The position numbers and the translations under genes are program-made. Shown here in pieces: positions 18,851 through 27,576 of a stretch of 32,072 nt of DNA. The stretch lies in NCBI RefSeq assembly GCF_024357955.1, contig NZ_JANEYT010000051.1, forward strand, positions 1 to 32,072, in the 5' to 3' direction. Numbering within the stretch: position 1 is the stretch's first letter; every line of letters starts with the position of its first letter. Below the pieces are notes generated by a model. That model ran no database searches and was not told the origin of the DNA. It saw only the letters and a list, made by a program, of their open reading frames with translations. The DNA is from Photobacterium pectinilyticum. GTDB taxonomy: Bacteria; Pseudomonadota; Gammaproteobacteria; Enterobacterales; Vibrionaceae.

Positions 18851-19669
18851 GTGTCTGCTAATAGGGATAAAGCTGCACGCAAACTGGCGCAATGTGTGCG
18901 CCAGTTAATTAATGCCAGTGCTTTTGCCGAAGTGATCGCGGCAGTAGAGTCGGGTGTTTTAACCGCGAAATCTGGTTCCGCGACTATTGCCAAGCTATCC
19001 GCCGGGCGAGGTGAAGTACAAAATGCGCTAACGTGGTTGATTGCTATCTGGGCAAGTGAACTCGCTGTACTCAGCAATTCTGCCTTTGCCCTTCATTTGG
19101 CGGCACTCAAGGAAGCTGTATTACTGACCGAGAGTGAAGCGACTCAAACCGAAGTGGTCTGGACGGGGCCAAAAGTCGAAGGTTCGTACCTTCGCGCTAC
19201 TCGACAAGTGGTGCAGGATATTATTTCCGCTGCTAAATCTGAGCTTTTAGTGGTGGGTTATTGGCTTGCAGGCAAAGAAGATTACGAAGGTATTATTAAC
19301 GACATCATAAAATTAATGGCAGATGCCGTTTCGCGTGGGGTGGAGGTCACCATGGTGCTAGATCAGGGGGAGAAAAGCTACGGTAAAAACAACCGTGATA
19401 CCTTAATTGCTTTGTGGCCCCAAGATATCGCACTACCCAAACTGCTAACCTGGAGAATCCCGCCTGACGATAAACACCTGAAGCTGCATGCCAAGGTACT
19501 GGTAGCAGATCATCACGATTCACTAGTAACGTCTGCTAACCTAACCATGTATGCACTGGATCGCAATATGGAGATGGGGGTTAGAGCACAAGGGCAACCG
19601 AGTGAACGAATTGCCCAGCACTTCGAGCTATTAAGGCACAAGGAAGTTCTCGTGCCATACGATACTTAG
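18851..19669 (+). CDS. drmC: DISARM phospholipase D-like protein DrmC
   Basis: The 272-residue protein has one clear HKD motif, HAKVLVAD (His213, Lys215, Asp220), followed by SLVTSANLTMYAL with the downstream Ser-Asn pair of PLD nucleases. The N-terminal half is helical and Ala-rich. PLD-fold nucleases with one HKD motif act as dimers. In characterised DISARM, DrmC contributes least and can be dispensable. I place the start at GTG 18851 because AAGGAG (18840-18845) is five bases upstream; a GTG at 18845 would overlap that site. It follows drmB closely and its last four bases overlap the converging drmMI gene. Confidence 0.9.
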   Translation: MSANRDKAARKLAQCVRQLINASAFAEVIAAVESGVLTAKSGSATIAKLSAGRGEVQNALTWLIAIWASELAVLSNSAFALHLAALKEAVLLTESEATQTEVVWTGPKVEGSYLRATRQVVQDIISAAKSELLVVGYWLAGKEDYEGIINDIIKLMADAVSRGVEVTMVLDQGEKSYGKNNRDTLIALWPQDIALPKLLTWRIPPDDKHLKLHAKVLVADHHDSLVTSANLTMYALDRNMEMGVRAQGQPSERIAQHFELLRHKEVLVPYDT

Positions 19670-22600
19670 TGCTTTTCCAACTGATAGCGTTCTTTGTTGA
19701 GCGCTAGTAGCCGTGCTAGGACTTCATCACGTAGTCCTTCTGGCCAACGGTATCGCCATGGAATGGTTTTACCTTCTTCAACTTCGTAAGCTGGCTCAAA
19801 TACATAGCTAAGTTCGAGATCCGTCCACCCATAAGATTCTAATACGGCTTCATCAAGCTGCTGATGCAATCGACGAAGATTAATTATTTCAGCCGACTGT
19901 TCATTAGGATTGTGAAGCAAGTTGTATACTTGCGTAAGTCCTTGTTTCCTATCTATCATCAGCTTGCTGCGGAATAAGTGGTAGTCATTTGCAACGGCTT
20001 CAAGATAACTATTTGCGCTCACATCATGAGGGAATGGGAAAGTTTCAAAGCAATCCGTTGGAGTATAGACGGGATCATCTTTCATAGTGGAGCCGAAAAA
20101 CAGCGCCCACTCTTCGTGAAAGCGAGACTGCAAGGTGGCGAATATAGCCATTGATTCAGCGGAGAAAACTATAAGTTTCTGGTCATAAATCATTCCCTTT
20201 GGCAGAACTGAAAACACAATATGCTTGGTTGTTTGTGATATCGCAATTACTCGCTCTGCTTCATTTAGAGCTTTATACATATTAATAGTCGGTCTCTTGA
20301 ATAACCACCATTCTCTTTTTGCCCTCTTGTCATTTTGTATTAGCCGACTAGGTTTGACCTTTTGCTCAACCAGATTCAATAGATCTGGCCATTGACTAGC
20401 AGATTCATGATCCATATCACCAAAATATATAATGTAACGGTGGTGAGCGTGTGTGGGCGAACTGTTTAGTTCAGAACCACCAATATAAGGAAATATACGC
20501 TCTTGGTTTCGAGCATCCATATCGATTAGCCTTTGCATATCGGCTATCGAATTTGCAATGCCTTTTTTGTCCGTATCATCAAAGGTGAATCCCATGCCCA
20601 AAGGAATGCTTCCTTGAAAGCTCTTATCGGCATTGGCAGACAGCACATGTGGATCTTCGCTGTCACCTTTATCAAATAAGTAGGCCGTGATTTTCTCAAC
20701 CGGCTTATTATCAATATAAACAGGCTGTTCAGTCTTTCCCTTATTGGCAAATATCAAACTGACAATGACTGACGCCTTTCCAGGCCATGACACCCGGCGC
20801 TGTGCGTTGTAAATGACGCCGCCATGATTAACAATCCACCGAAGACCTGTGCTGCGAGTATCTCCTTGTCGTATTGTTTTAGTGGCAATCAAGCCAAAGC
20901 TGCCCTGCTTTCTTAACAAGCTGAAAGTGCGGCGGAAAAAGTGAGCAACCAAGTCTGAATTGCCATGGGATTCTTCATGTACCAGTTTCAACCAGTCTAC
21001 AAAGTAGCTCCGATTCCCCTCATTAGTGGTGTTCTTACCGGCAAACGGTGGGTTGCCGACAAAGGCATCGAAGCCACCGTTCTCACGATGAAAGATTTCC
21101 GGAAACTCAATCTCCCAGCAAAAGGGAATGATTGGTTTATCGCCGGTGGTAAGTCCGTTCAAAACCTTTTCAACCTCGGCGGCAGCCTCCTCATCCTGCT
21201 CCAAACGATTAAGCCAGTAGCGATACTCGATCAGATTGCTCTCTCGCTGCTTGGGTTTCGCACCATTAAAAAAAGCGGCAATGGCTAACGTCGCCTTTAC
21301 ACGTGTATGGTTAAGAGCATCTTCGGCAATGCGGTTTTCTTTTTCCTTACCAACAAAATCATGCTCTGGAATCGCATGAATGGCCTCACGATGATGTTCG
21401 GCTTCCTCCACTTCCTGAGTGGGTTGGTTTTCGTTCAAAGGGCCGAAGACATTGCTGACTGGCTTCCAGGTAAAGTTTTTGATCTGCTCAGGTGTCAGCC
21501 CAACCAGTGAGTTGCCATGCTTGAGTGCATGGTCCACAAAGGTAAAGGGGCGGTCGGAGGAGAGCGTAGTTATCCAGAGTGACAACTTGGCCATCTCTAC
21601 CGCCAACCGGTTCATATCCACGCCATAGATACAGTGTTCGGCCACATAGCGGCGTGCGAACACGATGCGCTCCTCGCGGGATTCCGGCATCAAGTTTTCG
21701 CTGGCTTCCCCTTGCGATGGGGTACCAAACGGCATGGTCAAAATGGCATCCGCTTTTTCTATTGCCACCCGCTCCCAGGCATCGACTAAGCGCTCCGCGA
21801 GATAGCGGGTTGCTTGCACTAGGAATGCACCGGAGCCCATAGCTGGGTCGCAAACTTTAAGTGCCAGAATTTCCTGCGGTGTTTTAACCAACTTTGGCTC
21901 TACCAGCAGCCCTGGCTTACCTTCCACATTTACATAAACCTGATGTTCCAAGGTGCGGCGCACCACAGGCTCGGTGAGAGAGGGCGGAGTGTAGTGGGCC
22001 CCGCTCGATCGACGGTCTTGCCCATGGGTGACGTAAAGTCCACCGGGACGCACGACGCCAAAAGGCAGAAGAAAGCGCTCGACTGGTTTGGCCAGTGCAA
22101 GAAGTTCGGCGTCATCCGTACCGAGGTTAGTTAGTGTGTGTCGATCTTCGTTCCGCTCCAATACCTTCTTGATAGTGCCGGCCGTTTTACTCGTATGCTT
22201 GCTGATTGCCTTAATAAGTGCTTTTTGGTCTAACTCCGAAAATTCAGCTGCATCAATGGGCTCGGGTTCTTTGATCTTACTGCCACCTTGCAGCATCAGA
22301 AGCGTTGTATTGGCCGGAGCGCGAGCTACACGACGATCCAGTAATCCCTCATACATATGGCCGATCTGTTCCACCGCCAGAGTGCGGTAGCTTACCAGCT
22401 GGCGCACGCCATCCGCTTTTGCATACTTGAGACTGCGCAAAATATCACGGATTACTACATCTCTGACTCTTGGTGCTTCCGGCACTTCAGTTGGCCATTC
22501 GCCACTTTTCGCTCGCCCATCCAACAGTGGGTATCGGTTTGGGTCAAACAGCTGGCCACCATAGGCAGCGATGCGGATGTCTGGGTCGATACTGCCATCA

Positions 22601-23634
22601 TGCAAGAGGCGCGCACTCGCCAGCAGCCGGGCATAGGCCGCGTAGGAGTGCTTGAGCTTATCCGGTGCAAGGCGACGGGTTTCTTCAAGCTCCGTTAACA
22701 GGTGCAGCACACCATAGGCTCTGTCGTAAGTGACATTGCCGTGCGGCAGTAAGCCATTTTCTTCGGCGTATAGTGTAAACAGCAAGCGCATGATAAATGC
22801 CACGCTAGACTCGAACACCTCAGTTTCGCTGTAGCCAAGAAGGTAGCTTCCATCCAATGCGGCATCGACTCTATCCAGCTCATGCACCAGGATCTGTAAT
22901 GCCTCCCGAACCTGATTACCTAACTGGTCAGCTACATCCAGTTGGCGTCGCCGGCTTTGCTTTATGAGTTCGAGAATGACCTGATCTATTGGCCCGGCAA
23001 AGAAACGGGACTCGCCAAGTAAGTCTTTGAATGCGGCTAAGGTCAGTGGGTCGTCGCTCCAGGTTTGGGCGGTCCAGGTCATCCAGGACGTGGTTTCTGA
23101 AGGTGAGGCAACCACCAAACGCCAGGCTTCACCATTGGTTAGGAGACCTAGCTCCACGCCTGTCTCACGCAGTAATCGTTCAAACTTAGTGGTGGGAGAT
23201 GCTTTCCAGCGACCTTTTTCTTGAAGCCAGGGTTTGTCCAGTGATTGCTCGCGCGGCACTTCTAGTACCAGCATGACGGCGCTACCATCATCCAGCAACA
23301 CGCGGCTGGGGCGCAGAATTTCCTGGTGCTCGTACAAGTTAACCGTTTTGTCGATAGGAATTGATGCACCAACTTGCCAGTAGTCTTTGTCCTTCAGGCC
23401 GAGAAAGTCCTCGAGAATGAAGTTAATCCAGGCTGGCTGACCATTACCCTCGACCATTCCCTTGGGGAGATTCCAGATCTCACGTTGCTTCCTGAAATTC
23501 TTTATTTCTGCTTTATCGAGCGACCGGAAATTGCCAGCATCGGCCAGCACCGGCTCGCTTAACACAACACCCGTGATTTCAACACTTGAAAGCCAGCGAT
23601 GCTGACGATTCGCGACACGTTTGTTCGTGGCCAT
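19666..23634 (-). CDS. drmMI: DISARM N6-adenine DNA methyltransferase DrmMI
   Basis: The 1322-residue protein is a large PglX/Eco57I-like adenine methyltransferase. Motif I is DPAMGSGAF (596-604), for S-adenosylmethionine. Motif IV is NPPF (861-864), the catalytic tetrapeptide for exocyclic amino methylation. The N-terminal 550 residues are a typical long helical region, and the C-terminal 300 or so likely recognise the target sequence. No nuclease motif is obvious. The ATG overlaps the TGA stop of drmD by one base (TGATG), with AAGGAG upstream, so the two are translationally coupled. drmD with drmMI is the hallmark pair of class 1 DISARM, in which the methyltransferase marks self DNA. A BREX PglX is the nearest alternative, but no pglZ or brxC is present. 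Confidence 0.9.
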   Translation of the reverse strand: MATNKRVANRQHRWLSSVEITGVVLSEPVLADAGNFRSLDKAEIKNFRKQREIWNLPKGMVEGNGQPAWINFILEDFLGLKDKDYWQVGASIPIDKTVNLYEHQEILRPSRVLLDDGSAVMLVLEVPREQSLDKPWLQEKGRWKASPTTKFERLLRETGVELGLLTNGEAWRLVVASPSETTSWMTWTAQTWSDDPLTLAAFKDLLGESRFFAGPIDQVILELIKQSRRRQLDVADQLGNQVREALQILVHELDRVDAALDGSYLLGYSETEVFESSVAFIMRLLFTLYAEENGLLPHGNVTYDRAYGVLHLLTELEETRRLAPDKLKHSYAAYARLLASARLLHDGSIDPDIRIAAYGGQLFDPNRYPLLDGRAKSGEWPTEVPEAPRVRDVVIRDILRSLKYAKADGVRQLVSYRTLAVEQIGHMYEGLLDRRVARAPANTTLLMLQGGSKIKEPEPIDAAEFSELDQKALIKAISKHTSKTAGTIKKVLERNEDRHTLTNLGTDDAELLALAKPVERFLLPFGVVRPGGLYVTHGQDRRSSGAHYTPPSLTEPVVRRTLEHQVYVNVEGKPGLLVEPKLVKTPQEILALKVCDPAMGSGAFLVQATRYLAERLVDAWERVAIEKADAILTMPFGTPSQGEASENLMPESREERIVFARRYVAEHCIYGVDMNRLAVEMAKLSLWITTLSSDRPFTFVDHALKHGNSLVGLTPEQIKNFTWKPVSNVFGPLNENQPTQEVEEAEHHREAIHAIPEHDFVGKEKENRIAEDALNHTRVKATLAIAAFFNGAKPKQRESNLIEYRYWLNRLEQDEEAAAEVEKVLNGLTTGDKPIIPFCWEIEFPEIFHRENGGFDAFVGNPPFAGKNTTNEGNRSYFVDWLKLVHEESHGNSDLVAHFFRRTFSLLRKQGSFGLIATKTIRQGDTRSTGLRWIVNHGGVIYNAQRRVSWPGKASVIVSLIFANKGKTEQPVYIDNKPVEKITAYLFDKGDSEDPHVLSANADKSFQGSIPLGMGFTFDDTDKKGIANSIADMQRLIDMDARNQERIFPYIGGSELNSSPTHAHHRYIIYFGDMDHESASQWPDLLNLVEQKVKPSRLIQNDKRAKREWWLFKRPTINMYKALNEAERVIAISQTTKHIVFSVLPKGMIYDQKLIVFSAESMAIFATLQSRFHEEWALFFGSTMKDDPVYTPTDCFETFPFPHDVSANSYLEAVANDYHLFRSKLMIDRKQGLTQVYNLLHNPNEQSAEIINLRRLHQQLDEAVLESYGWTDLELSYVFEPAYEVEEGKTIPWRYRWPEGLRDEVLARLLALNKERYQLEKH

Positions 23635-26600
23635 CAGTTGCTCTCCTTGGGGAGGATGACTTCCAGAGCAACCGGATACATTCTTTGGTCTGTCACTTTA
23701 TATAAATCTCTTTGGCGTTTTGGCTCAGTCTCACGCTCTTGTTTCAGTTGCTCGAACCTTCGCTCAAGAGCAAGCAAATCCTGCTCACTCTGTTCTTGTT
23801 CTTCATCATCAAAAACAAACTCCATCTGCATGCTTTCAGAGCGCTTTTGCCAGTCATTAATGGCTTTTCTGATAGCGGTAATCCGCTCCGTAGCCAGGCT
23901 TTGAGCATGCTTGCGTGCGACCTCACCCCGCTCCTTCAGGGTTGCAATCAATGAATGGGCCTCGGCTTCGGCACTGATGGAAAGCTGTTTCGTGATCGCA
24001 TCAACGTAAGGTGCAATCAGCGTCTGCACATCCACAATGTCGCCGGTATAGGCCTTGGCGTCTTCCGGACGGGTAACTTCCTGCTTTGCGATTGTGTCTT
24101 TTTGAATAGAAAGTTGGCAGCGGAACAAACCTTCATGCAGGCGATTGTGTTCAGGCCCCAGCAAAACCAATCGTCCCCAAGCAATGATAGCTGGAGTCGT
24201 AATCTGGCTGGATTCGGTTACGGCCACCCTATTAAGTTGACTACGGGAAGATTGTGCTCCCCACATCTGGGCACGAAATATAGAAATAGCTCTTCGCATC
24301 AACGGGTGGTCGAGGTGGACGATTCCTACCGCGTCGTCTTCTCTGGCTTTGTTGCGATCAAAGGAGAGACGCTTTTGCAGGTAGTCAGTGCTGATAAAGG
24401 CTTTGCATTCTGTCCAGGCTGTTGGAACCCTTGTTAAAGTGAACTCGTCATTATCCAGCTCATGGATGGCTTCAGAACACCCTTCCAGACTTAATGCCTG
24501 CTTAAGCAAATCGAGTTGATTACTATCAGAGATATCAAGTGTGCTCCGGGCCCTATTCAACGCCTCGACCATTTGCGCAACGCTTTCATTCTCGCGTACT
24601 TCAATAGCCATTTCTTCACGTGCAAGTCTTCTGCGTGCATCATCATCGATTGCAGCAAGATTAACTGCTTGGCCTAGAGCTTTTTTTCTGACGTTATCAG
24701 CGATCAACGCGCCAACACTGCCAAGGTCATTTCTGATGGTTTCAACCTTGTCAACAATGTGTTTAAGGAACTCGGAGTCTTCTTGGTTTTTGTATACAAA
24801 ATGATGAATGCGAACTTCATCTGCCTTCTGACCGTGACGGTCAACACGACCATTTCGCTGCTCTAAGCGAATCGGGTTCCATGGAATTTCGTAGTGAATC
24901 AGATTGCGGCAGTGCTTTTGGAAGTCCGCCCCTTCGGATGCTGCATCAGTGGCCAACAAAATACGCACACCAGTTTCATTATTCGGTGCCTGAAACTCGT
25001 CGTTAATCTTTTGTCTATCACCATCATTCATGCCGCCAGTGATGGTTCTTGTGGCTCCTAGGAAGCCGTACTTTTCCAGGATGCGCTCCAAATAGCTGAG
25101 CGTATGTTTGTACTCGGTAAAGATAATAACGCGCTCACCATTCCACGTATCACCATTGCGCAGATTGCGATTAATCCAGGCAATTAAAGCCGCTGCCTTG
25201 CTGTCTTCCTGCACAGAAAAGTGGGATACCTGACGATCGACAATTTCAAACATGCGTTGAAGCATTGTTTTTTCATCACCCGTTAATTCAGCAATGAGTT
25301 TAGAAGCGGCGCTGGTTGCAGCATCCAGGTTGTCTTCTTTATCTTCATCGTCACTCCAGTCTTCTGATTCTTTTTGTTCGAAGCTGCTAAACAGGGACTC
25401 ACCGATGCCTAGCTCTCCTCTTACACCAGCGTTCTTTGTATGAGTGATGAGACTCTCCCTTAACGCTAAAGGTGACGACAATGCCCGCTTTTTGAGAAGT
25501 GTAAGGATAAACTGAAGCGGCCGTTCTGAGCGTTTATCTACAGAGGCCAATCTGCTTTCGGTATACGCATTAAGCAGATTAAAGAGATTTTGCTCGTCGC
25601 CTTCCAACGTCAGGTAAAGCTGTGGATCGATTGTCTCGTTGCGTGGAAGGATCACCCGCTTAGGAAAGCGTAGCGTACCATCAGGATTGACGATCTCTTG
25701 TTTCAGGCGTCGAATAGTAACGGCAGATAGTTGTGCCTTATCAAGGTCAGTACCGCGTGAAAAACGAAGGTTGTCCAAAATCTCCAACAGGCCGGTGAAG
25801 CTCTCACGATATCCATTGTGGGGAGTGGCTGTAAGAAACATCTTATGTTCGAACAGCTCAGCTATCGAGCGAAGCAGAGACGTTCGGTCCGAGTCGCGAA
25901 CATACTGTTTTTTTCCGGATGGCGCCACATTATGGGCTTCGTCGAGAATCAATAGATCCCAGGGGCGATTTTTTGGACTTTCCTCAAGTCTGCGTCTGGT
26001 GTACTCATCGAATAAGCGACGAGGATGTTCGGTTTTTAGGTAATCAATCGAAGTCACCAGACGAGGGAAGCTGGCCCACGGATTAATACTTGGCCCGTAC
26101 TCTTTTTTCATTTTAAGAACAGAGTCGCGGTCAATGATCTTGAACTCAAGCCCGAACTTCTCAGCCATCTCATCGACCCACTTAATTTTTAGGTGGGCTG
26201 GGCAAACGATCAAGACACTACTTGCTCTGTGGCTATGTATGAGTTCTTGGGTGACCAATCCGGCTTCAATCGTCTTACCCAGACCCACATCGTCAGCCAG
26301 CAATAGCCGCACCCTTGGCATTTCTGTGGCACGTATCACTGGAACCAACTGATACTCTTCCATTTGTACGCCGCCGCGAAAAGGCGCTTGCAGCATATCG
26401 CCAACGGCCAACGAGCTTGCACTCCATTGCAGAGATCGGATGAATGCATCAAAGATTTCGGGCCTATCGTGAGCGCCGATACTTGGCAACGAGGTGGATT
26501 CGACAACAAAAGGGGCAACTTCCCGCTCCCAAATAACTTGGATGCTTTCTCCAATCGCATTATCGCTAAGACACTCAAGAGCAACTCTATGGATGGCCTG

Positions 26601-26717
26601 CTTTGGCTGTGTTTTCGTTTTGTGTACCGCCGTAACAGCCCATACCTTGTGCCGCAGTTTCACAATCTGACCCTGCTCAGGCGTTACTCCTGTCTCTGAC
26701 ATAATATTTTTGTCCAT
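23634..26717 (-). CDS. drmD: DISARM SNF2-family helicase DrmD
   Basis: The 1027-residue protein is an SNF2-type ATPase/translocase. Walker A is DVGLGKT at 143-149, motif II DEAH at 259-262, then TATPHNG. The second lobe has LLATDAASEGADFQ, then IPWNPIRLEQRNGRVDRHGQ, the conserved motif VI with its arginine fingers. A charged helical segment near the C-terminus (QKRSESMQMEFVFDDEEQEQ onwards) looks like a coiled coil. It is the first gene of the right-hand operon, ahead of drmMI. The start is ATG 26717; ATG 26702 is also possible, and neither has a strong ribosome binding site. In class 1 DISARM, DrmD is thought to act on incoming DNA together with DrmMI. Confidence 0.91.
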   Translation of the reverse strand: MDKNIMSETGVTPEQGQIVKLRHKVWAVTAVHKTKTQPKQAIHRVALECLSDNAIGESIQVIWEREVAPFVVESTSLPSIGAHDRPEIFDAFIRSLQWSASSLAVGDMLQAPFRGGVQMEEYQLVPVIRATEMPRVRLLLADDVGLGKTIEAGLVTQELIHSHRASSVLIVCPAHLKIKWVDEMAEKFGLEFKIIDRDSVLKMKKEYGPSINPWASFPRLVTSIDYLKTEHPRRLFDEYTRRRLEESPKNRPWDLLILDEAHNVAPSGKKQYVRDSDRTSLLRSIAELFEHKMFLTATPHNGYRESFTGLLEILDNLRFSRGTDLDKAQLSAVTIRRLKQEIVNPDGTLRFPKRVILPRNETIDPQLYLTLEGDEQNLFNLLNAYTESRLASVDKRSERPLQFILTLLKKRALSSPLALRESLITHTKNAGVRGELGIGESLFSSFEQKESEDWSDDEDKEDNLDAATSAASKLIAELTGDEKTMLQRMFEIVDRQVSHFSVQEDSKAAALIAWINRNLRNGDTWNGERVIIFTEYKHTLSYLERILEKYGFLGATRTITGGMNDGDRQKINDEFQAPNNETGVRILLATDAASEGADFQKHCRNLIHYEIPWNPIRLEQRNGRVDRHGQKADEVRIHHFVYKNQEDSEFLKHIVDKVETIRNDLGSVGALIADNVRKKALGQAVNLAAIDDDARRRLAREEMAIEVRENESVAQMVEALNRARSTLDISDSNQLDLLKQALSLEGCSEAIHELDNDEFTLTRVPTAWTECKAFISTDYLQKRLSFDRNKAREDDAVGIVHLDHPLMRRAISIFRAQMWGAQSSRSQLNRVAVTESSQITTPAIIAWGRLVLLGPEHNRLHEGLFRCQLSIQKDTIAKQEVTRPEDAKAYTGDIVDVQTLIAPYVDAITKQLSISAEAEAHSLIATLKERGEVARKHAQSLATERITAIRKAINDWQKRSESMQMEFVFDDEEQEQSEQDLLALERRFEQLKQERETEPKRQRDLYKVTDQRMYPVALEVILPKESN

Positions 26718-26742
26718 TCGATAGCTTTTTAATACGAGCCTG

Positions 26743-26769
26743 ATTATATCCGATATCAGTTTTAGTAAA
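26743..26769 (-). promoter_or_regulatory. Predicted sigma-70 promoter of drmD-drmMI
   Basis: On the minus strand a perfect TATAAT (26748-26743) lies 25 bases upstream of the drmD ATG. The best -35 is TTTACT with a short 15-base spacer. The leader would be about 20 nt, which agrees with the lack of a strong ribosome binding site. Confidence 0.55.
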
Positions 26770-26845
26770 ACAGCATATATATTGTAATGAACGCTTTCCG
26801 TAACAATGAAAAATAGCCTTACTACATGCGGCTAATTACTAACGT

Positions 26846-27412
26846 TTATTTATTCCAATGCCTTTTAACTGTGGCAATCCCCAAACCTAATGCTTCTGCC
26901 GTTTTCGACTGTGATAAGCCTTCTGTTTTTTTGGCCTGAACCAAACAAGTAGTCTTATAAGCCTCAGGCCTGCCAAGCTTTTTTCCTTGAGCCTTAGCTC
27001 GTTCGATCCCTTCTTTTGTGCGCTCTCTTATACGGTTTCGCTCAAACTCTGCAAAGGCTGAAAACATTTGCAGCATCAGTTTACCCTCAGCACTTGATAG
27101 ATCGGCTACAGGCAAATCCAAACAAACCACTTTCACACCTTTGTCGGTGAGCAGATTGATAGTGTTTTGTACGTCGATGTTATCTCGCCCTAAGCGGTCA
27201 AGCTTCAAGACCACCAGCATATCTCCGGACTCCATCTGGTGGTTGATTAACATCTTGAACTTTTCCCGCTTCATTGCTTCAACGGAACCAGAAACCGTTT
27301 CACTGATAACACGAGAATCATTCACTTCATACCCCTTCTGGCGGATAGCAATAATTTGGTTATCTGTAGATTGCTCTGTGGTAGAAACACGGCAGTATGA
27401 AAAGATGCGCAT
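26846..27412 (-). CDS. Serine recombinase, resolvase/invertase family
   Basis: The 188-residue protein is a small serine recombinase. The catalytic motif YCRVST has nucleophile Ser10; LKLDRLGRD (about 70-78) and the helix FAEFERNRIRERTKEG (about 119-134) are family signatures. A C-terminal helix-turn-helix (SQSKTAEALGLGIATVKRHW) binds DNA. It may resolve cointegrates, invert DNA or excise a nested element. The start is ATG 27412. Three GGTATCA repeats lie directly upstream of it (27433-27470), where such enzymes often bind. It lies between drmD and the AlpA-recombinase operon and reads the same way as both. Confidence 0.93.
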   Translation of the reverse strand: MRIFSYCRVSTTEQSTDNQIIAIRQKGYEVNDSRVISETVSGSVEAMKREKFKMLINHQMESGDMLVVLKLDRLGRDNIDVQNTINLLTDKGVKVVCLDLPVADLSSAEGKLMLQMFSAFAEFERNRIRERTKEGIERAKAQGKKLGRPEAYKTTCLVQAKKTEGLSQSKTAEALGLGIATVKRHWNK

Positions 27413-27432
27413 TGGTCACTCGCTGTTATAAA

Positions 27433-27470
27433 GGTATCAAATATAGTGGTATCATATACTTTTGGTATCA
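27433..27470 (+). repeat. Three GGTATCA direct repeats upstream of the serine recombinase
   Basis: GGTATCA occurs at 27433-27439, 27448-27454 and 27464-27470, spaced 15 and 16 bases apart. They start 21 bases upstream of the serine recombinase start codon. The same heptamer also appears in both arms of the inverted repeat at 27515-27554. Together they look like protein-binding iterons or recombinase subsites. Confidence 0.6.
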
Positions 27471-27514
27471 CAAAATCAAAACCCTAACTTTATGACACCA
27501 ACCATTAATAAGGA

Positions 27515-27554
27515 AAGCTGGTATCAATATACGAATGTTTTTTGATACCAGCTT
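27515..27554. repeat. 13-bp perfect inverted repeat containing GGTATCA
   Basis: AAGCTGGTATCAA (27515-27527) and TTGATACCAGCTT (27542-27554) are perfect inverse copies around a 14-base spacer. It begins 22 bases after the stop of the tyrosine recombinase, so it might act as its terminator. However, no good T run follows on the minus strand, and the shared GGTATCA heptamer points to a recombinase or regulator site. Confidence 0.6.
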
Positions 27555-27576
27555 GGTTAGAACAACTTGATGGGTA

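Noticed and set aside
19666..26717. BREX system, because drmMI resembles PglX
   Set aside because: No pglZ, brxC/pglY, brxA/B or lon-like gene is present, while drmA, drmB, drmC and drmD motifs all are. DISARM explains the locus better.
27433..27470. CRISPR-like array from the regularly spaced GGTATCA repeats
   Set aside because: Repeats are only 7 bp with 8-9 base gaps and no cas genes; they fit protein-binding iterons, not CRISPR.
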